Assembly: GCF_000470655.1 (NCBI RefSeq)
Contig: NC_021913.1
Location: 266,370-330,369 of the forward strand
Source of the DNA: Halorhabdus tiamatea SARL4B
GTDB lineage: Archaea > Halobacteriota > Halobacteria > Halobacteriales > Haloarculaceae
DNA: 64,000 nucleotides
Direction of reading: 5' to 3'
Positions 8,433 through 16,328 of the stretch are shown in pieces. The translations under genes were made by a program, and so were the position numbers. Position 1 is the first letter of the stretch. Each line of letters begins with the position of its first letter. The notes under the pieces were generated by a model. It did no database searches and was not told the origin of the DNA. It saw nothing but the letters and a program-made list of their open reading frames with translations.

Positions 8433-9552
8433 GCCTTGTTTTACCGCCGATTGACGGGAGTCTCAGACGTTCTCACAGGAAGATTCCGTCAAGTTAACCG
8501 GGGAATGGACGCCGTCTGGCGATATGGCATCGCTCAGACGGCTCGCTCGAATGTGTCGTGATCTTGCCAAACAGCACGCTGACAATCCGGACGTACCCGC
8601 CGCGCCGGACGGCGCGGACGGGTACGCCGAGTGGGTGCAGATCGCGTTGATTCTGTACCGTGTCGAACTGGAGAAGAGTCTCCGTGAGACTGAAGACTAC
8701 CTCAACGAGATGCCCGGTATTCTCGCCGTATTCGACCTCGACGAGGCACCGAACTACAGCTCGTTCTGCCGGTGGGAACAGGAGTACCGGATGCGTGAAC
8801 TCCGCCGCCTGCTCCGCCGAAGCGCGGAGCAGGCGGGCTGGAGTGGTGAAGCCGCGATTGATGCGAGTGGCTTCCAGCGTGATCAAACTAGCTACCACTA
8901 CCGCGACCGCGCGAATTACTCATTCCAGTCGATGAAGACGACGATCTTGATCGACGTGAACTCGCTAGCTATCAAGGACGTTCACTACACGACGCAGAAG
9001 GCTTGGGACGGCCACATCGGGATGCAGGTCTTCCGCCGGAACGCGGAAGACCTGCGTGTGTTGTCCGCTGACGCGAACTACTCGTGGGGAGAACTTCGTG
9101 AGGAGTGTCGTTCCGAGTCAACGCGACCACTGATCAAGCACAGGGAACAGACACCGTTGCAGAAGGCCCACAACGCCCGAATGAACGAGGACTACAACCA
9201 GCGCTGGATGAGTGAAACCGGCTTCTCGCAGTTGAAGGAAGACGACGGCGAGAAGCTGCGCTCCCGGAGCTGGCACGGCCAGTTCCGGGAGCTGACTCGG
9301 AAGTGCATCATCCATAACCTAACGCAGGCGGCGAGTTAAGGGCTCGCCGCCTGCTCTCCTTCTCCGGACGTATCCGGGAGAGGCATCGCCGTCGTCATCG
9401 GAACAACGGAGCAAGGTACCATAATTGTGACCCTTCAGCAACCGCCGTGAGTGACAGCGACTGCATCTTCTGAGGTCGAAAAGCCGTCTCTAGCGCCGTG
9501 AAATTGTAGATCAGCAACCCCACCCCGACGCCTTCTTGCGTTCAACAAGGCA
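8433..9552 (+). mobile_element. ISH1-like IS5-family element (1120 bp)
   Basis: Precisely bounded: TGCCTTGTT at 8433-8441 and its complement AACAAGGCA at 9544-9552. It is flanked by an identical 8-bp duplication TGCATACT (8425-8432 and 9553-9560). Length and duplication size match the ISH1 group of the IS5 family as I remember it. The element sits inside parA in the opposite orientation. Both duplicate copies are perfect, so the insertion is fairly recent. Confidence 0.94.
8524..9339 (+). CDS. IS5-family (ISH1 group) transposase
   Basis: A 271-residue DDE transposase filling its element. The catalytic positions are visible in AIDASGFQRDQTSYHYRD, VLSADANYSWGELRE and WMSETGFSQLKEDDG followed by the arginine-rich ELTRKCIIHNL tail. 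The N-terminal half is a DNA-binding region (LARMCRDLAKQHADN). The frame is intact from ATG 8524, so it may be active. Confidence 0.93.
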   Translation: MASLRRLARMCRDLAKQHADNPDVPAAPDGADGYAEWVQIALILYRVELEKSLRETEDYLNEMPGILAVFDLDEAPNYSSFCRWEQEYRMRELRRLLRRSAEQAGWSGEAAIDASGFQRDQTSYHYRDRANYSFQSMKTTILIDVNSLAIKDVHYTTQKAWDGHIGMQVFRRNAEDLRVLSADANYSWGELREECRSESTRPLIKHREQTPLQKAHNARMNEDYNQRWMSETGFSQLKEDDGEKLRSRSWHGQFRELTRKCIIHNLTQAAS

Positions 9553-9886
9553 TGCATACTCGAGGATGTTATGAGCCGGGATGATGTCGATCCCCTCGCT
9601 AGACTTGATAAGATCTGTAAACTCGCCGCGGGGACGTTCGACCATGTGCCGGAGGAGACTGTCTGCCTGTTCGTCGTTCCGATCGTCGTCGACGTCGAGC
9701 AAATACGATAACGATGCCTCCTGCGTGTCGAGGTCGATCACGAGGACGTCTCTGCCAGCACGGACGTCCGCCTTCGCGAGATTCGCGGCGAGCGTCGTCT
9801 TCCCCACGCCGCCAGCTTCTGAATACACTGTGTAGGCCAGCATAGTTACCCAGTTGAGCTACTCAGCCATAAAGCTCAGTCAGACG

Positions 9887-9925
9887 GTATAGCTATACAG
9901 TATAGCTAAACAATGTAGCTTTACC
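9887..9925. promoter_or_regulatory. TAGCTA-rich repeats upstream of parA
   Basis: Between the parA start (9843) and the cassette end at 9927 lie three closely spaced copies of a TATAGCTA/TAGCTT motif (GTATAGCTATAC, GTATAGCTAAAC, TGTAGCTTTAC). A repeated palindromic core directly upstream of a partition gene is typical of an autoregulatory operator or a parS-like centromere. No test is possible from sequence alone. Confidence 0.4.
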
Positions 9926-9983
9926 AGAGCCTGTCATAGAATAGTTCTCATGGTTTGCTGAGTCATCTCTAACGAATTGAAAG

Positions 9984-10004
9984 CGCCGTACACTTAGTGC
10001 ACGC
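9984..10004. promoter_or_regulatory. GTGCAC-type operator, upstream copy
   Basis: The site CGCCGTACACTTAGTGCACG lies just before the ribbon-helix-helix gene and overlaps its likely promoter. A nearly identical site (CGCCGTGCACCTAGTGCACG) lies at 10238-10258, 12 bases after the stop codon. Two matching bipartite sites flanking a gene for a DNA-binding protein suggest autoregulation. Confidence 0.5.
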
Positions 10005-10025
10005 TGTTTTTAGCTTGTCGTAGCT

Positions 10026-10226
10026 ATGGCGAAAAAGAAGTTCGGAGTCGCTGTTGACGAGGAAACCATGCGAGAAGTGGATGAACTGGTCGCTGAATGT
10101 GACGATCTCGGAGTCAGCCGCTCCGAGATCGTCGAAGCCATTCTCACAGCATTCGTTCAATCCGAGACAAATCACGTTGAACGGGTTCGAGAAATCATAA
10201 TTCGGAAACGAAAAGACACTCTCTGA
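10026..10226 (+). CDS. Ribbon-helix-helix (CopG-like) DNA-binding protein
   Basis: A 66-residue protein that begins KKKFGVAVDEETMREVDEL, a beta strand followed by a helix, and continues with LGVSRSEIVEAILTAFV, the second helix of a CopG/Arc-type fold. It would bind DNA as a dimer. Near-identical GTGCAC-type repeats lie on both sides, so self-repression is likely. It is the only gene in the 405-bp inverted-repeat cassette. It could be a plasmid copy-control factor or an orphan antitoxin; no toxin is adjacent. Confidence 0.8.
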   Translation: MAKKKFGVAVDEETMREVDELVAECDDLGVSRSEIVEAILTAFVQSETNHVERVREIIIRKRKDTL

Positions 10227-10237
10227 CTATTTGTAAA

Positions 10238-10258
10238 CGCCGTGCACCTAGTGCACGC
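10238..10258. promoter_or_regulatory. GTGCAC-type operator, downstream copy
   Basis: Second copy of the bipartite site (GTGCAC, CTA, GTGCAC), 12 bases after the ribbon-helix-helix gene. It differs from the upstream copy at two positions. A site downstream of the gene is unusual for simple autoregulation and may allow looping or control in both directions. Confidence 0.45.
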
Positions 10259-10355
10259 ATCTCTAAATCAGTAATACATTATAATAGTAATCAAACTGAC
10301 TGTAGTATGTGAAGAGTTCTATGACAGGCTCACAGCAAAGATAGTAACCGTAGTG

Positions 10356-10748
10356 CTACGGGCGGTCTGAGGCGGTACGGATCCATCGCAAGGCGTCGTC
10401 GCGGTTGTCTTGGTGGAAGTATCGCATGTGGTCGGGAGCAACTGGCCAGATTGGCCGAATGGCTCGCCATTGGTGATAGAGTAATTTTGCCCAGAGCGAG
10501 TCTCCAACGCACGCATAGGAACGGATGTCGAACTCGGGTCCGTATCGAAGGTCTGGAACAATCCCGTGGAGATGGGTGAGATACGTCGTTGCTGTCCAGT
10601 CAGGGACTTCTTCATACACTCGGATTGACCCGTGTTGCTTCGTTCGCTCGATGAGTAGAGAGTAGAACTCCTCGTACCCGTCCGCAGTACCACTCCCGAC
10701 ACGTACCGCAACGAGATCGTCGTCTGTCGCGTCCAGTCTCTCAAACAT
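10356..10748 (-). CDS. SpoIIAA-like (STAS-type) protein
   Basis: A 130-residue soluble protein that resembles the SpoIIAA-like family (lipid-binding STAS-type fold). It has a YEEFYSLLIERTKQHGSIRVYEEV strand-helix unit, then YACVGDSLWAKLLYHQWRAI and a C-terminal YFHQDNRDDALRWI, matching the family's conserved VGD-x-x-W and YF...EAL-x-W pattern. The function of relatives is unknown; some may bind small lipids. ATG 10748 is preferred over a TTG three codons earlier. It is divergent from the next gene. Confidence 0.75.
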   Translation of the reverse strand: MFERLDATDDDLVAVRVGSGTADGYEEFYSLLIERTKQHGSIRVYEEVPDWTATTYLTHLHGIVPDLRYGPEFDIRSYACVGDSLWAKLLYHQWRAIRPIWPVAPDHMRYFHQDNRDDALRWIRTASDRP

Positions 10749-10787
10749 CCTTAGCAAACGCAGTCGAACAGGTTCGTCAAAGTTTCA

Positions 10788-11030
10788 TTGGTATTCGACG
10801 AATCAGTTCGCACACTCACTCGCAGTCCGGGGGCGCTATTGGTTGCTATCCTCGTTTTCTGGCATATCCTGGTGTATATCCCACCGATTGGGAGTGGACA
10901 AGGTGATTCGCCCGGATTTCTTTTCGTATTCGTGTGGGCACCGATGTACCTCCTCGGCTACGTATTGCTGGCCGTGGTAGAATACTGGCTTCGAGGTCGT
11001 AACGTCTCAGCTTCCTTCCCAACTCCGTGA
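10788..11030 (+). CDS. Small two-helix membrane protein
   Basis: 80 residues from a TTG start with two predicted helices (LLVAILVFWHILVYI and FVFVWAPMYLLGYVLLAVV). No family recognised. Coding is supported only by hydrophobic segments and frame length, and the start is weak. It is the first in a run of small membrane proteins that extends to about 20.9 kb. Confidence 0.4.
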   Translation: MVFDESVRTLTRSPGALLVAILVFWHILVYIPPIGSGQGDSPGFLFVFVWAPMYLLGYVLLAVVEYWLRGRNVSASFPTP

Positions 11031-11081
11031 TTAGGTGCCATTTCTGTCGGAAACCGATAGATACGCACACCTGCTGATCGG

Positions 11082-11822
11082 ATGATCCACTCTGACAGTT
11101 ATGAAATCAACACCCAGGCGAACAGTACTATGACATCCCCCACCCGAACACCAAAGACCCCACCACGCAAATCCCGAGATACGATGCCCTCCCTGCTCGA
11201 ACGCCTTCTCGTCAGCGACACGCCGGACGAACAGGTCGACCTCGAATCACGACAACAGAATGCTGATGAGACGCTCCGAACGGCCGTTGAACAACAGGGG
11301 TACGCCGTCGAGGACTGTAGCGTCACTGGCGTCGCGGTCGTCAACGAAGGCCCGGACGGTGAACCGGTCGTCGTTCCCATCGCGCGCTTCTCACTCGGCG
11401 AGGATGTCGAGACACCCGACAAAGACCTCGTCTGGGAACTCGTCGGCGAAGCCGCGAGTGCCCTCCAGGTGCCCTTCGACGACGTGTTCATCCGGCACTA
11501 CGACATCCAGTTCACCTTCGACGGCGACGAACTCTTCGAGGCCGAGACGTGCCGCCGCGTCCTCCTCACCGACGCGCTCGTCGACCAGTACGCGACGGAC
11601 CCTGAGTTCTCGCTGTCGCAGCTTCGTGACGCCGTCCTCGCGGCCGACGATATCGACGACGAAATCGCACCCGTCGCCTGGGGCGAGTGCCGCGACTACA
11701 GCCAGACCGACGACGCCGCGATCGTCGTCGGTGGGGCGGCGGCCGCGGCCGGTGCGAGCGCGAGTGCCGCCAGCTGTGCCGGAGCTGGAGCTGCGGCCGG
11801 CGGCGGAGGCGGTGCGTGTTGA
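11082..11822 (+). CDS. Unknown acidic protein with Ala/Gly/Cys-rich tail
   Basis: Up to 246 residues. Alternative starts at 11130 and 11184 (MPSLLERLLVSD) are plausible and would remove a basic, low-complexity leader. The soluble core (about residues 45-210) is acidic and unrecognised. The last 30 residues switch abruptly to Ala, Gly and Cys (for example ASAASCAGAGAAAGG, ending in Cys). Such a tail could be a membrane or surface anchor or a metal or disulfide site; none of these can be shown. It converges with the GIDE-like gene, nine bases between stops. Confidence 0.72.
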   Translation: MIHSDSYEINTQANSTMTSPTRTPKTPPRKSRDTMPSLLERLLVSDTPDEQVDLESRQQNADETLRTAVEQQGYAVEDCSVTGVAVVNEGPDGEPVVVPIARFSLGEDVETPDKDLVWELVGEAASALQVPFDDVFIRHYDIQFTFDGDELFEAETCRRVLLTDALVDQYATDPEFSLSQLRDAVLAADDIDDEIAPVAWGECRDYSQTDDAAIVVGGAAAAAGASASAASCAGAGAAAGGGGGAC

Positions 11823-11831
11823 CCGACCCGG

Positions 11832-12593
11832 CTACGTGAGGAACAAGAGGAAGTATCCAAGCAGTAGTCCCACGACCCCGATAAGGACGCCCGCGATCGA
11901 CGTTTTCGCCATTCGTCCGACCGTCGCTATCGGTGAGCCATCGGAGACGACGATCGGATCGAGTCCTGATCTGTCAGGCGTGACGCGGCCGACCACCGTG
12001 ATGTCCGCGCCGACTGCAGCGCGCTGTTCACTGTATCGCCGCGTCCCCAGTGAGAGCGTACGTGCAAGCGGTGCGAGAAATCCGGGTGGGTGCTGCCACC
12101 GCGTCGACGCCGGGATCGCCTCGTGGTCGCGTTCGAAGGTGGCAATTCGTTCGGTCGGTTCGGCAGTGGCACGCGTCGTCTCCACAACGTGAGACTCGAG
12201 TGCGACTGTCTGCACGGGCTCATCAACGGACACGGAATCAGTCTCCGTTCGAACGGTAAACGGAACGGCTGCTGTCGCCTCGTAAACCGTCACGTACCAC
12301 GGGAACAGGTAGAGGAAGGAGAGTCGTCGTTCCTCGATTTGGTAGCGTAATGCGACGCAGTCGACGCCACTGAACGGAGCGACAAGGACATCGTCATCGC
12401 TCGCTGTGACGGTGCCGGCAACTCGAACGAGTGCATTAGGAGAGACGTCATCGAGTGTCTCACGGTCTGTCGCGCGGAGGACGGCGGTCGCTCGCCAGAT
12501 GTACCGTCCACTCGCAAGGAGTACGATTCCGCCGATGAGGAGCATCGCACCGCCGAAAAACGTCGTCACAGATAGACCACCTACGAGGGCCAT
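11832..12593 (-). CDS. GIDE-domain membrane protein
   Basis: 253 residues with one helix near the N-terminus (TTFFGGAMLLIGGIVLLASG) and one at the extreme C-terminus (IAGVLIGVVGLLLGYFLLF). The middle reads VRVAGTVTASDDDVLVAPFS followed by CVALRYQIEERR, the pattern of the GIDE domain seen in prokaryotic relatives of the MULAN ubiquitin ligase. It has no RING finger. Function in archaea is unknown; the domain would face one side of the membrane between the helices. Confidence 0.78.
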   Translation of the reverse strand: MALVGGLSVTTFFGGAMLLIGGIVLLASGRYIWRATAVLRATDRETLDDVSPNALVRVAGTVTASDDDVLVAPFSGVDCVALRYQIEERRLSFLYLFPWYVTVYEATAAVPFTVRTETDSVSVDEPVQTVALESHVVETTRATAEPTERIATFERDHEAIPASTRWQHPPGFLAPLARTLSLGTRRYSEQRAAVGADITVVGRVTPDRSGLDPIVVSDGSPIATVGRMAKTSIAGVLIGVVGLLLGYFLLFLT

Positions 12594-12739
12594 ACGCGTG
12601 ACACGAACTGCTCAAGTCCACCGGTTTGGCTCTGTCGATTTTCTCTCTCCAAGACTTGTTCTGGCGGAACGAACCTGGTGAAGAATTTATCGCTCAGTAC
12701 GAGCGCAAGAGATAATGGATAGTGAACGTAAGAGCCAAT

Positions 12740-12997
12740 ATGGGAGAGTCAGACGACCTCACTGAATCCGAAATACGGTATGCCGTAAGAGATGGGGTAT
12801 TTAGGGGCGGATGGTCCATCCTTTCGGCCATTTTCTGGACGATACTGGCTGTGTTCACGGTTCTTGTTGGCCTCCAAGCCGTCCAAATAGCAGTCCTTCC
12901 AGCTACAACCGGTTTTACTGCCATCGCCTTTGCTGCTATCGGGTTACTCATCACCGGCGCTAGCACCTATCTTCTCTATCTCCTCCACTGGGACTAG
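12740..12997 (+). CDS. Small two-helix membrane protein
   Basis: 85 residues from ATG 12740 (MGESDDLTESEIRYAVRDGV); a GTG 18 bases upstream is possible. After an acidic cytoplasmic start come two helices (ILSAIFWTILAVFTVLVGL and AIAFAAIGLLITGASTYLLYLL). No family recognised. It is a stand-alone gene between two leftward genes. Confidence 0.68.
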   Translation: MGESDDLTESEIRYAVRDGVFRGGWSILSAIFWTILAVFTVLVGLQAVQIAVLPATTGFTAIAFAAIGLLITGASTYLLYLLHWD

Positions 12998-13117
12998 GAA
13001 TAAATCATACTCCCATCCCCCACCTAGCGAATCTCCGCACTCGATTCAGGTATCGAGGACGGCGATGAACCCGAGCGCCCCAAGACCTCACGAGTCTCCC
13101 ATTCTTGTTCAGACGTG

Positions 13118-13702
13118 CTAATCGATAGCTTCAGACTGGAGTCTCTCGACCACTACTGAGACGAACAGTGTCTGAACCCCGGCGGAGAGCGGGAATCCGA
13201 TGAACACCACGACGCCTCGAAATACTACCGTCACGAGGGGGGACGATTCGATGCCAGCTACTGAGAACAGGACGGCGAGTGGGAACGACGCCATATAGAG
13301 CACCCACACCGGGAGAAATAGCAGGAAACTGAAGGGCAGAACGATTGGTTTCCAGACCGCTTCGTAGAGCGAAAGCGTATCGAGCGCTAAGAAGCCAACA
13401 AACCCGACGAACACCCCCACGAGTATGCCGCCAGCAAGGAGTGAGGGAGATCCAAGCCAGCGGACGATCCGGTGAGTGTCTCCTCGCTCATTGAATCTGA
13501 AGCGCGTTCCGAGGGCACCTGCGACCAACATCAACACGAGGAGGCCACTCAACAACGTGGTCACGCCCACTGCTGTCGGCTCGAAGCACAACGGCTGACA
13601 GAACTGGCCGCCCTGGAAGAACAGGAACGTGAGCGGATACGCAAGCAGTAAGAAGGGGAGGACACTCTGCCGGAGCCAGCTGCGATCCATACCATATGTC
13701 AT
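13118..13702 (-). CDS. Polytopic membrane protein, unknown
   Basis: 194 residues from ATG 13702, with about five predicted helices: LPFLLLAYPLTFLFF, TTLLSGLLVLMLVAGALG, LLAGGILVGVFVGFVGFLAL, VLPFSFLLFLPVWVLYMA and a C-terminal pair. The first loop holds FCQPLCF, a Cys pair that could form a disulfide outside the membrane. No family is recognised; part of the membrane-protein cluster. Confidence 0.74.
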   Translation of the reverse strand: MTYGMDRSWLRQSVLPFLLLAYPLTFLFFQGGQFCQPLCFEPTAVGVTTLLSGLLVLMLVAGALGTRFRFNERGDTHRIVRWLGSPSLLAGGILVGVFVGFVGFLALDTLSLYEAVWKPIVLPFSFLLFLPVWVLYMASFPLAVLFSVAGIESSPLVTVVFRGVVVFIGFPLSAGVQTLFVSVVVERLQSEAID

Positions 13703-13840
13703 CACCTCTGTATCATAAGCGTGTCTTGCAAACGAGCAATAGTTCCAACCCCGGTGTCCTTTTCAGAGCGGCAAGTGAACCTGCCGGTACAGACGATTGA
13801 ACTACCAAACGCTCATATGGAGTTAATGAGGAACTGATGT

Positions 13841-14011
13841 ATGTCAGACCGTACTGATCGCTTGCTTGCCCTCCACGTGATATTGATGTCTCTGCTCGTC
13901 GTGTCACAGACGACTGTCGTTCCTCGAAATCAACTCCTGGGTTCGATTGGTATACTATTCGGAGCTGTCGCCATCATATACGCACTTGGAGAACTCAAAA
14001 ACGCGTCCTGA
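13841..14011 (+). CDS. 56-residue two-helix membrane protein
   Basis: Short gene starting MSDRTDRLLALHVILMSLLV and ending YALGELKNAS. Two hydrophobic segments (LHVILMSLLVVSQ and LLGSIGILFGAVAIIYALG) are separated by a short basic loop. Size and layout match small haloarchaeal membrane proteins. Unknown function. Confidence 0.6.
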   Translation: MSDRTDRLLALHVILMSLLVVSQTTVVPRNQLLGSIGILFGAVAIIYALGELKNAS

Positions 14012-14185
14012 CTCCAATTGCCGAATAGTACGTAGGATTGCCTGCCAATTCAACCAGCGAAGGTTCAAGCTCACTATTGATAGAACGATTGTGCTACTAA
14101 CCTCTGGTAATTGGTGGGGCTGAGGCTGAGATCCACGGCTAATGCTTCCAGAAGATTGATGCGAACTCCGTTTGAATGAGAACGT

Positions 14186-14623
14186 ATGTCAGAGACGAAG
14201 AGACCGGTCAGAGCGATCCTCCTCGGTGATGATCTCGGGCTGACCAAACGATGGAGCGCGATTGCGCTCGGCCTCTTCACGCTCGTCCTCGCCATCTACG
14301 TGGCCGGCTACTACCAGTCGGTGTATTCCCTCCTGCCGGGCCAAGCGATCATCGTTGGTGGGGGAACGGTTCTCGTTTTGCTGGCGGCGTGGCAGACGTA
14401 TCAGAACCGGAGTTTTGTTCTGAGCCTCTTGGTCTGTATCGCTCCTGTGAGTGCCTTGTTTATCAGAATTGTCGGCGCTGGCCAGACGAGCACGCCGACG
14501 GTTGGTGACACGCTTCTCCTCGGCGTCGGGTGGGGACTCGTGTTTGGTGTTCCGCTTGGTGTCCTTGGCTTCTTGCTCGGGTACGCGGCCCGAACCGTAA
14601 CAAAGCCGGACGCAGCTGCGTAA
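14186..14623 (+). CDS. Four-helix membrane protein, unknown
   Basis: 145 residues. A charged N-terminus (MSETKRPVRAILLGDDLGLT) precedes four predicted helices: AIALGLFTLVLAIYVAGYY, AIIVGGGTVLVLLAAW, FVLSLLVCIAPVSALFI and LLLGVGWGLVFGVPLGVLGF. No family recognised. It ends 10 bases before the GAGGTGTCATAGAA cassette end at 14634. Confidence 0.74.
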   Translation: MSETKRPVRAILLGDDLGLTKRWSAIALGLFTLVLAIYVAGYYQSVYSLLPGQAIIVGGGTVLVLLAAWQTYQNRSFVLSLLVCIAPVSALFIRIVGAGQTSTPTVGDTLLLGVGWGLVFGVPLGVLGFLLGYAARTVTKPDAAA

Positions 14624-14633
14624 CCGTCTTTCT

Positions 14634-15364
14634 GAGGTGTCATAGAATGGTTGACACACCTGTTTTGAACGGTAAGTACAGAGTGTACACTTCCTACAGC
14701 AGAAACGGTTAACTGACAGTCTGCAAATGGGGGGCGGCGAATGGGCGGTTAAGCCCGCCAAGACAGGATGCCGAATGGTTACGAATATACTCAGGCAGGG
14801 GCTGTGGTCGTCTCTTCTTCGATTACTAACGCCCGCATCTCCATCACGTCCTCCGGTGCTGAATGGGCCACCGCCACAATATCGGGCGTCTTCCGGAACG
14901 AGACTGTTGCGTCATATTCGTAATAGCGTGTACACGACTCACACTCGTTGTCATTCAGTAGAATGACCTCGACGATGACTCGGTCGGATTCTTGATTGTA
15001 AGCGTACGTAATATCGAGCGGTCCACACGCTGTTGTCCCCGATAACACGCCTTCGAGATGGAGCTGGTCGGCGGATTCATCGTACCGGGGCGATATTTCG
15101 TTCTGTTTGTCGCCACACCCACGGTCGAGAGCATCTACGCCTCGGTCTGTCACGAATGGTGTACTCCTGCCAAGCCCGAGACACCCGCTTGTGGCGATGA
15201 GTCCGCCACACGCCCCAGCGAGGAACCTCCGACGATTCATTGCTACAGATAGAACGTGGCCGATTGTTTAACTTACCTCTTTCAGTACGCATACCTACCT
15301 AACGTGTTTTCCACTAACTCTAGGAGAGTAACAAATCCCTTGGAAAGAGTTCTATGACACCCTC
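14634..15364. mobile_element. 731-bp transposase-less cassette with a lipoprotein gene
   Basis: Left end GAGGTGTCATAGAAT at 14634, right end TTCTATGACACCCTC at 15350-15364 (complement GAGGGTGTCATAGAA). The flanks show an imperfect direct repeat, GTCTTTCT on the left and GTCTTTTC on the right, in the position of a target duplication. It contains one Tat lipoprotein gene and no transposase. The left end shares GGTTGRCACAYC with the ends at 18240 and 19873. Confidence 0.55.
14791..15240 (-). CDS. Secreted Tat lipoprotein, unknown
   Basis: 149 residues. The N-terminus MNRRRFLAGACGGLIATSGC combines a twin-arginine motif (RRRFLAG) with a haloarchaeal lipobox (TSGC), so it is exported folded and lipid-anchored outside. 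The mature part is acidic, with four further cysteines (RGCGD, TACG, NECESC) that may form disulfides. No domain recognised. It is the passenger gene of the 731-bp cassette. Confidence 0.8.
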   Translation of the reverse strand: MNRRRFLAGACGGLIATSGCLGLGRSTPFVTDRGVDALDRGCGDKQNEISPRYDESADQLHLEGVLSGTTACGPLDITYAYNQESDRVIVEVILLNDNECESCTRYYEYDATVSFRKTPDIVAVAHSAPEDVMEMRALVIEEETTTAPA

Positions 15365-15407
15365 GTCTTTTCGTTAGAACGTTGACTCCAACGGGGCACG
15401 CTATTCA

Positions 15408-15674
15408 CTAGAAAATCGGAGTGCCACCGTGTAGGCGGTGGTAGAGTTCGTCTCCGGCAAGAACGGTTAGTGTGGCCCCGAAGAGAGCGGCGGCGTATGT
15501 AGGCGGTGTTGCGGTGTCGTTGGTGAGTGCGATGGCAGTCAGCCAGAGCAATCCGACCCCGAACGCTCCGAGAACGGCCCACATCGCACCAGAAACGATG
15601 GACAGGACAGCATCGCGGCCCCCTCGATAGGCCGCCTCGTATTGAGCGGTAGTCTCAGGGGTGTCAGCAGTCAT
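15408..15674 (-). CDS. Small two-helix membrane protein
   Basis: 88 residues from ATG 15674 (MTADTPETTAQYEAAYRGG); a TTG three codons upstream is less likely. Two helices follow (LSIVSGAMWAVLGAFGVGLL and YAAALFGATLTVLAGDELY). No family recognised. Divergent from the next gene. Confidence 0.68.
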   Translation of the reverse strand: MTADTPETTAQYEAAYRGGRDAVLSIVSGAMWAVLGAFGVGLLWLTAIALTNDTATPPTYAAALFGATLTVLAGDELYHRLHGGTPIF

Positions 15675-15850
15675 ACGAAGCAATTCGCTTCACGACAACA
15701 AAAAGATTGCTCGTCGCCACTCGAGTGAAGCTGTCGGGACGCGCCGTTCGTCGATCTCCTCCACAAACTCACCTAACGGCGTGCCCACCCGACTGCAATC
15801 CATTGCGGAGGGACCACAAACGTCTCATAGCGTCACTACGAAACACAGAT

Positions 15851-16258
15851 ATGGCAACTGCCGAGCGAGGAGTACGGTCGTGGGTGACAGCGACTGTCGA
15901 TTTCCTGCTGGCAGTGTTCGGGTTCGTACTTGCGTTCTACCCCTTGGTCTCGCTCGGAAACGCCGTTCTCGGATCACCGGGATCGGCTGCGACGGTTAAT
16001 CTGGTTGTTGGTGTGTTGGCGTTCGGCGGTGCGTATCCTGTCGTTGCCGGTGACTGGTCGCTCGGTCGGTTAGGTGATTTTGCGTTCGTCCTGATCGCGT
16101 CGGCGATCGGATGGGGTATCATCGGGATGGTGAGTGTCCTCGCACTGGACGTGACCATCTCCGGGAGTAACCGTATGCCACAAGCGATCGTTTGGGGTGC
16201 TGCCTATGTGACTGCCTATCTGGTTGTGTACCGAACCGAGCTGTCGATCTATCGGTAA
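15851..16258 (+). CDS. Four-helix membrane protein, unknown
   Basis: 135 residues from ATG 15851 (MATAERGVRSWVTATVDFLL); the longer open frame upstream is basic and Pro/Cys-rich and unlike this proteome. Helices: VDFLLAVFGFVLAFYPLVSL, NLVVGVLAFGGAYPVVAG, FAFVLIASAIGWGIIGMVSV and AIVWGAAYVTAYLVVY. No family recognised. Confidence 0.74.
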   Translation: MATAERGVRSWVTATVDFLLAVFGFVLAFYPLVSLGNAVLGSPGSAATVNLVVGVLAFGGAYPVVAGDWSLGRLGDFAFVLIASAIGWGIIGMVSVLALDVTISGSNRMPQAIVWGAAYVTAYLVVYRTELSIYR

Positions 16259-16328
16259 CCACCAGTGTCTGAAACCCACAGCAAGCGGTAGATGAAGACT
16301 TATGACGACTCAGTAACGAAACTTCTGT

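Larger units (their letters stand above)
7875..9843 (-). pseudogene. parA: SojX-type ParA partition ATPase, disrupted
   Basis: Partition ATPase, now in two pieces around an IS. The N-part from ATG 9843 has the Walker A AGGVGKTTLAANLAKA, DVLVIDLDTQEASLSYLL and DIIPAHNILEYA. The C-part (8424 down to 7875) has DTLIIDPPASADVKLHNAIH, LVIPFEPSGKG, VLAVVPNRYKG and MLEGCW. Removing the IS (8433-9552) and one target duplicate (8425-8432) leaves 841 nt, one more than a multiple of three. The extra base lies in the A-rich run before the EEAADFGES codons (near 8400). Thus an insertion and a frameshift both inactivate it. The TAGCTA-rich sequence upstream may be its operator or centromere. Confidence 0.9.
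9927..10331. mobile_element. 405-bp inverted-repeat cassette carrying an RHH gene
   Basis: Ends are GAGCCTGTCATAGAA (9927-9941) and its perfect complement TTCTATGACAGGCTC (10317-10331). Inside are one ribbon-helix-helix gene and two GTGCAC repeats, and no transposase. The end core GTCATAGAA is shared with the cassettes at 14634 and 19873 and with the transposon at 28144. No clear target duplication flanks this copy, so mobility is inferred from the ends alone. Confidence 0.55.

Noticed and set aside
8433..10331. CRISPR array or tRNA genes in the left part
   Set aside because: Repeats there are transposon ends and operator-like sites, without regular repeat-spacer spacing; no cloverleaf was seen.
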